DNA from: Candidatus Cloacimonadota bacterium
Lineage (GTDB): Bacteria > Muiribacteriota > UBA6191
Reading direction: 5' to 3'
Length of the DNA: 64,000 nt
Assembly: GCA_023954715.1 (NCBI GenBank)
Contig: JAGSHD010000001.1
Coordinates: 172,468 to 236,467 of the forward strand
The notes under the pieces were generated by a model. It saw only the letters and a list, made by a program, of their open reading frames with translations. It had not been told where the DNA came from and ran no database searches. A program made the position numbers and the translations under genes. This document shows positions 60,970 through 64,000 of this stretch, piece by piece (the first letter of the stretch is position 1; each line of letters begins with the position of its first letter).

Positions 60970-62349
60970 TTACTTATCTAAAGGCTCAAAGTGAGCAGTA
61001 AAATGCCTCAATGCAGGGGCCTGATAAGTCATTTTTAAACCTCTAGCCTCTGATCTACGATGGTAAACGTTTTCAATTGCCTCAATAACATACTCTATTT
61101 GAGATTGTGTATAAGTACGTCTAGGGATTGCAAGTCTCACTAGCTCCATTTTTGATGGGATCTCTTCGCCTGTTTCTTTGTCAATATGACCAAACATTAC
61201 TGTGCCAATCTCTACACCACGGATACCTGCTTCAAGATATAACTCACAAGCGAGTGCTTGACCTGGATATTCTAAGGGATCAATATGGGGATACAATGCT
61301 TTCGCATCGATATATACAGCATGTCCACCCGGTGGGTCGATAATCGGGATACCAATCTTTTTAATTCGGTCTCCTAAAAAAGCTGTGGAGCGGATTCGGT
61401 ACTCTAAATAGTCCTCTTCAAGTACCTCTTTTAAACCAATAGCAATAGCCTCTAAATCGCGACCCGCTAATCCACCATAAGTAGGAAACCCCTCGGTTAG
61501 GATTAATAAGTTACGAGAATGCTCTGCTAAAGTATCATCGTTTAAACATAAAAACCCACCGATGTTTACTAATCCATCTTTTTTGGCAGACATAGTACAG
61601 CCATCAGCATAAGAAAAGAACTCTTTTGTGATTTCAAGAGGGGTTTTATCAGCGTAACCTTCTTCTCTTGATTTGATAAACCAAGCATTTTCAGCAAATC
61701 GACAAGCATCAATAATTAATGGGATTTTATATTTGTCACAAATAGCTTTTACAGCTTTTACATTGGCCATAGATACTGGTTGGCCACCACCAGAGTTATT
61801 AGTTATAGTCAACATACAAATGGGAACATTTTCTACTCCAGTATCTTGAATAAACTTATCTAACGCTTCAATATCCATATTTCCTTTGAATGGATATGGC
61901 TTCATTGGCTCTAGCCCTTCAGGAATCACTAAATCGACTGCTTTTGCACCAGATGCTTCTACATTAGCTCTTGTAGTATCAAAGTGAGTATTGTTTGGAA
62001 TGGATTTTCCTTCACCACCAACGCACGAAAATAGTATTTTTTCAGCTGCACGCCCTTGATGAGTAGGGATTACATGCTTGAAGCTAAAGATTTCTGTAAC
62101 AGCATCTTGAAAGTTAAAAAAGCTTTTTGATCCAGCATAACTCTCATCACCAATCATGATTCCAGCCCATTGAGCAGAACTCATTGCTCCAGTACCTGAG
62201 TCTGTGAGTAAATCGATTAAAACGTCTTCACCCTTTACCAAAAATACGTTATGGTGAGCATCTTCCAATGCTTTTATTCTTTGCTCTTTGGTTGTCATCC
62301 GAATAGTTTCTACAGACTTTATTCTGAAAGGTTCGATCACAGTTTTCAT
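60970..62349 (-). CDS. tnaA: Tryptophanase
   Basis: 459 aa, PLP beta-eliminating lyase that turns L-tryptophan into indole, pyruvate and ammonia. PLP Lys lies in MSAKKDGLVNIGG; DACRFAENA holds the PLP-ring contact, and THQGRAAEK the phosphate contact. Against tyrosine phenol-lyase: the site SMERG of that enzyme (with the phenol-binding Arg) is GVEIGT here, as in tryptophanases. Start at 62349 chosen for TTGGAG 8 nt upstream; an upstream in-frame TTG is rejected. It could release indole as a signal. Not in an operon with a Trp permease in this window. Confidence 0.93.
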   Translation of the reverse strand: MKTVIEPFRIKSVETIRMTTKEQRIKALEDAHHNVFLVKGEDVLIDLLTDSGTGAMSSAQWAGIMIGDESYAGSKSFFNFQDAVTEIFSFKHVIPTHQGRAAEKILFSCVGGEGKSIPNNTHFDTTRANVEASGAKAVDLVIPEGLEPMKPYPFKGNMDIEALDKFIQDTGVENVPICMLTITNNSGGGQPVSMANVKAVKAICDKYKIPLIIDACRFAENAWFIKSREEGYADKTPLEITKEFFSYADGCTMSAKKDGLVNIGGFLCLNDDTLAEHSRNLLILTEGFPTYGGLAGRDLEAIAIGLKEVLEEDYLEYRIRSTAFLGDRIKKIGIPIIDPPGGHAVYIDAKALYPHIDPLEYPGQALACELYLEAGIRGVEIGTVMFGHIDKETGEEIPSKMELVRLAIPRRTYTQSQIEYVIEAIENVYHRRSEARGLKMTYQAPALRHFTAHFEPLDK

Positions 62350-62754
62350 TGATATACTCCAATTTGTTTGATTAGTAGAACAGTCTCTATAAATCTTGAT
62401 CAATTTAATATATTATTAGTTAATCAATTCTAAAAACTAAAAGTTAAGAGTAGACTCTATCCAAAGTGTTTAATCAGATACATTAGTTTTAAGCGATTTT
62501 TCAATAGAATAATCTAATTAAAAGAGATTGACAATAATTTTACTAAAGAGATATGCAAGAATAGTAATGAATTGATTAAACTCTCCAATCTAATAGCAAA
62601 AAAAGGTTTTATTTTCAAATAAATATGATTCATCTATTGAAATCTTAAACTCTTGTAATAAATTACTGTACTTTAGTAATTTTAATTTGTTATTATTCAT
62701 TAACAAATTATTTACAAGAACTCTCTTTACTAATTTTTGAACCTGGAGACCAAA
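62350..62754. promoter_or_regulatory. 405-bp divergent region with two palindromic operator candidates
   Basis: No gene is seen between tnaA and the Rrf2 gene. A palindrome with perfect 9-bp arms, AATTTGTTA-(8 nt)-TAACAAATT, spans 62684-62709. Just upstream AATTACT-GTACTTT-AGTAATT (62661-62681) overlaps GTAAT-AA-ATTAC (62655-62666). These are suitable dimer sites for the Rrf2 protein encoded 46 bp downstream, which commonly controls its own gene. TnaC-like leader peptide upstream of tnaA was looked for and not seen. Confidence 0.5.
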
Positions 62755-63210
62755 ATGTACTATTCTAGATCTGCTGAATATGCAATCCGAGCCTTAACAC
62801 TTATGAGCACTTTCTTTGAAGGAAAGTACTTCCAAGTAAAACAGATAACTCGTATGGAAGACATATCTCCTACTTATTTATCCAAAATTTTACGAGATTT
62901 GACTAAAGCTGGCTTGTTAACTTCAGTTAGAGGGCCAGCAGGGGGCTTTTGCCTTTCTAAACCTCCTCAAGATATTACTCTAAAAGAGGTCGTAGAAATC
63001 ATCGATGGCTGTAAAATCTTCAATGGCTGTTTATTAGGTGATATGGATTGTGATGAAAGACATCCATGTGAAATGCATGACTCCTTTGAAAGTGTTCGAA
63101 CAAAACTGACAACTTGTTTTCAAAGCTGTAACTTTAAAACTTTATCTGATCGATATGCCCTTGATCGGGCTGACTCCTTAGCTGAGTTCAAAAAATTCAT
63201 GGAAATATAA
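62755..63210 (+). CDS. Rrf2-family transcriptional regulator
   Basis: 151 aa. Start at 62755 (GGAG 7 nt upstream; an upstream TTG is rejected). The Rrf2 winged-helix begins MYYSRSAEYAIRAL and has DISPTYLSKILRDLTKAGLL and the wing VRGPAGGFCLSKPP. The effector part has four Cys (CKIFNGCLLGDMDCDERHPC), a pattern that in IscR, NsrR and RsrR binds an iron-sulfur cluster, so it probably senses iron-sulfur status, oxygen or nitric oxide. NO sensing would fit the haem operon nearby but is inference. Confidence 0.9.
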   Translation: MYYSRSAEYAIRALTLMSTFFEGKYFQVKQITRMEDISPTYLSKILRDLTKAGLLTSVRGPAGGFCLSKPPQDITLKEVVEIIDGCKIFNGCLLGDMDCDERHPCEMHDSFESVRTKLTTCFQSCNFKTLSDRYALDRADSLAEFKKFMEI

Positions 63211-64000
63211 TGGACCAACGTATTGCTGAAACCATTGTTAGAATTGTACTTCAAGAGATATACAAAGATGGCAAAGTAGAGGCATACGAAAGAGAAACAC
63301 TAAAAAAAGTTCTTGATCAAGTAGGGATTGAAGACAAAGTGTTTCGTACCATTCATAAAGAAGTTTCTATATCTGCTAAAAAGATGAAAATTGTAGAGGA
63401 GCCACTAGACCACAAAGTGCTCCTCCAACGACTCAATCAAAGACTTAGGATGGAAGTCACCCCCAAGGTTTGCAAAGAGATTATTGATCTTTTTAGAAAA
63501 GAGTTTTCTATTGAAAAAAATCCAATCCTAGAAAGCAAAGTGATTCCACAACTCCATGAAACTAGTAAAGATATACAGCAACAGTCTATAATAACTACTC
63601 TCTCATTACCAAAAAGTAATAAGTTAAATATCCTATGTGAACAAAGCCCTAATTATTCACTAGCCTGTTACTTACTAGGTAGTGGTAGTATTTTTTGGGT
63701 TATCTTTTTTTCTATGATTCCTGTACTAATTAATTTGAATATTGGTGATGTATATATAGAATATAAACATCTGGCATTTTCTTCTAAAAAAGTACAAGCA
63801 CACGTAATTCATTCTGGCTATGCACGAATGCAAGGTTTGGAGTCAGAGGTTACCGAGGTTCACTACCGCTATACAGTAAATCATAAAAATTTTACTGGCT
63901 ACTCTTATTTAACTGATTTCTATCCAAAACAAGATCATCCATTAGTAATCACAGTAGGTGAAACTGCACCAAATATTTCAAGGATAGTTGGTGGATCCTT
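63210..64000 (+). CDS. Membrane protein with DUF3592-like domain (truncated by window end)
   Basis: 263 codons from the ATG at 63210, coupled to the Rrf2 gene by TAATG; the C-terminus is outside the window. The N-terminal ~110 residues are helical and charged (TIVRIVLQEIYKDGKVEAYE), like the TerB-like helical domains. A membrane helix lies at ~158-172 (IFWVIFFSMIPVLINL). The extracytoplasmic part VQAHVIHSGYARMQG...TEVHYRYTVNHKNFTGYSYL matches the DUF3592 pattern. Function unknown; one or more further helices are expected beyond the edge. Confidence 0.75.
   Translation, partial: MDQRIAETIVRIVLQEIYKDGKVEAYERETLKKVLDQVGIEDKVFRTIHKEVSISAKKMKIVEEPLDHKVLLQRLNQRLRMEVTPKVCKEIIDLFRKEFSIEKNPILESKVIPQLHETSKDIQQQSIITTLSLPKSNKLNILCEQSPNYSLACYLLGSGSIFWVIFFSMIPVLINLNIGDVYIEYKHLAFSSKKVQAHVIHSGYARMQGLESEVTEVHYRYTVNHKNFTGYSYLTDFYPKQDHPLVITVGETAPNISRIVGGS

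Noticed and set aside
60970..62349. Tyrosine phenol-lyase
   Set aside because: The SMERG segment with the phenol-binding Arg is replaced by GVEIGT, as in tryptophanases.
62350..62420. TnaC-type leader peptide for tryptophanase
   Set aside because: No short frame with a conserved Trp and Pro end was seen; the in-frame upstream extension of tnaA begins at a TTG without ribosome site.
1..64000. Anammox organism, suggested by the hydrazine-synthase-like genes
   Set aside because: No hydrazine dehydrogenase or anammox-type gene cluster is present; the HZS-like proteins carry extra domains and odd haem motifs, so family membership does not imply hydrazine synthesis.
1..64000. tRNA, rRNA, CRISPR arrays, integrated phage or IS elements
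   Set aside because: No T-loop consensus, no regularly spaced repeats, and no transposase, integrase or phage structural gene could be found on either strand.

Overview
The window comes from a low-G+C (roughly one-third G+C by eye), Gram-negative-type bacterium. The evidence is many Sec signal peptides, a lipobox protein, periplasmic c-type cytochromes and an Rnf-like membrane electron-transfer protein. Start codons are often TTG or GTG, and adjacent genes often overlap by ATGA, TAATG or 14 nt. I cannot fix the phylum from sequence alone. No rRNA, tRNA, CRISPR array, integrase or intact insertion sequence is visible.

Layout. (1) 1-17.6 kb is an accessory or housekeeping mixture: a truncated secreted PQQ-propeller/Fn3-like protein, a Fic AMPylase with its own winged helix, a metallo-beta-lactamase-fold hydrolase, a SAM methyltransferase, an HNH nuclease, a three-gene minus-strand operon with an NlpC/P60-type peptidase, two tandem paralogues of an unrecognised ~460-aa family, a rhodanese-type sulfurtransferase, two WG-repeat paralogues with duplicated promoters, and ilvE. 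(2) 17.8-36.5 kb holds queF, then a long plus-strand operon: an ABM-fold protein followed by three tandem pairs (A-B) of large membrane-bound class III nucleotidyl cyclase-like receptors, with a pentaheme cytochrome c between pairs 1 and 2. (3) 36.7-47.9 kb is mixed: a cation diffusion facilitator, a large surface lipoprotein and the remnant of a relative, a zinc ribbon protein, DNA polymerase IV, a RimB-RimK pair, and a NarL-type two-component system. (4) 48.3-60.9 kb is one tightly packed redox operon. It encodes a multiheme protein resembling the hydrazine synthase alpha subunit, a beta-propeller/diheme-peroxidase fusion resembling hydrazine synthase beta-gamma, a SUMF1 protein, an ApbE-SUMF1 fusion, a pentaheme cytochrome, an RnfD-NuoF fusion and a HoxU/NuoG-like iron-sulfur protein. 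(5) 61-64 kb has tryptophanase, an Rrf2 regulator with strong palindromes upstream, and a truncated DUF3592-like membrane protein.

Two systems stand out. First, in every cyclase pair the active-site residues are divided between the partners. The A protein has lost both metal-binding aspartates but keeps the purine-specifying Lys/Thr and the Asn/Arg pair. The B protein keeps both aspartates but has lost the Lys, Asn and Arg. This is the division of labour of the mammalian C1/C2 adenylyl cyclase halves, and it predicts an obligate A-B heterodimer with one active site. Second, the 48-61 kb operon reads as a complete NADH-to-periplasm electron path: NuoF/HoxU-like cytosolic part, flavinylated RnfD, pentaheme cytochrome, then a hydrazine-synthase-like multiheme complex. 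ApbE is encoded in the same operon to attach the flavin, and a NarL-type sensor-regulator pair lies immediately upstream. The substrate of that complex cannot be read from the sequence.
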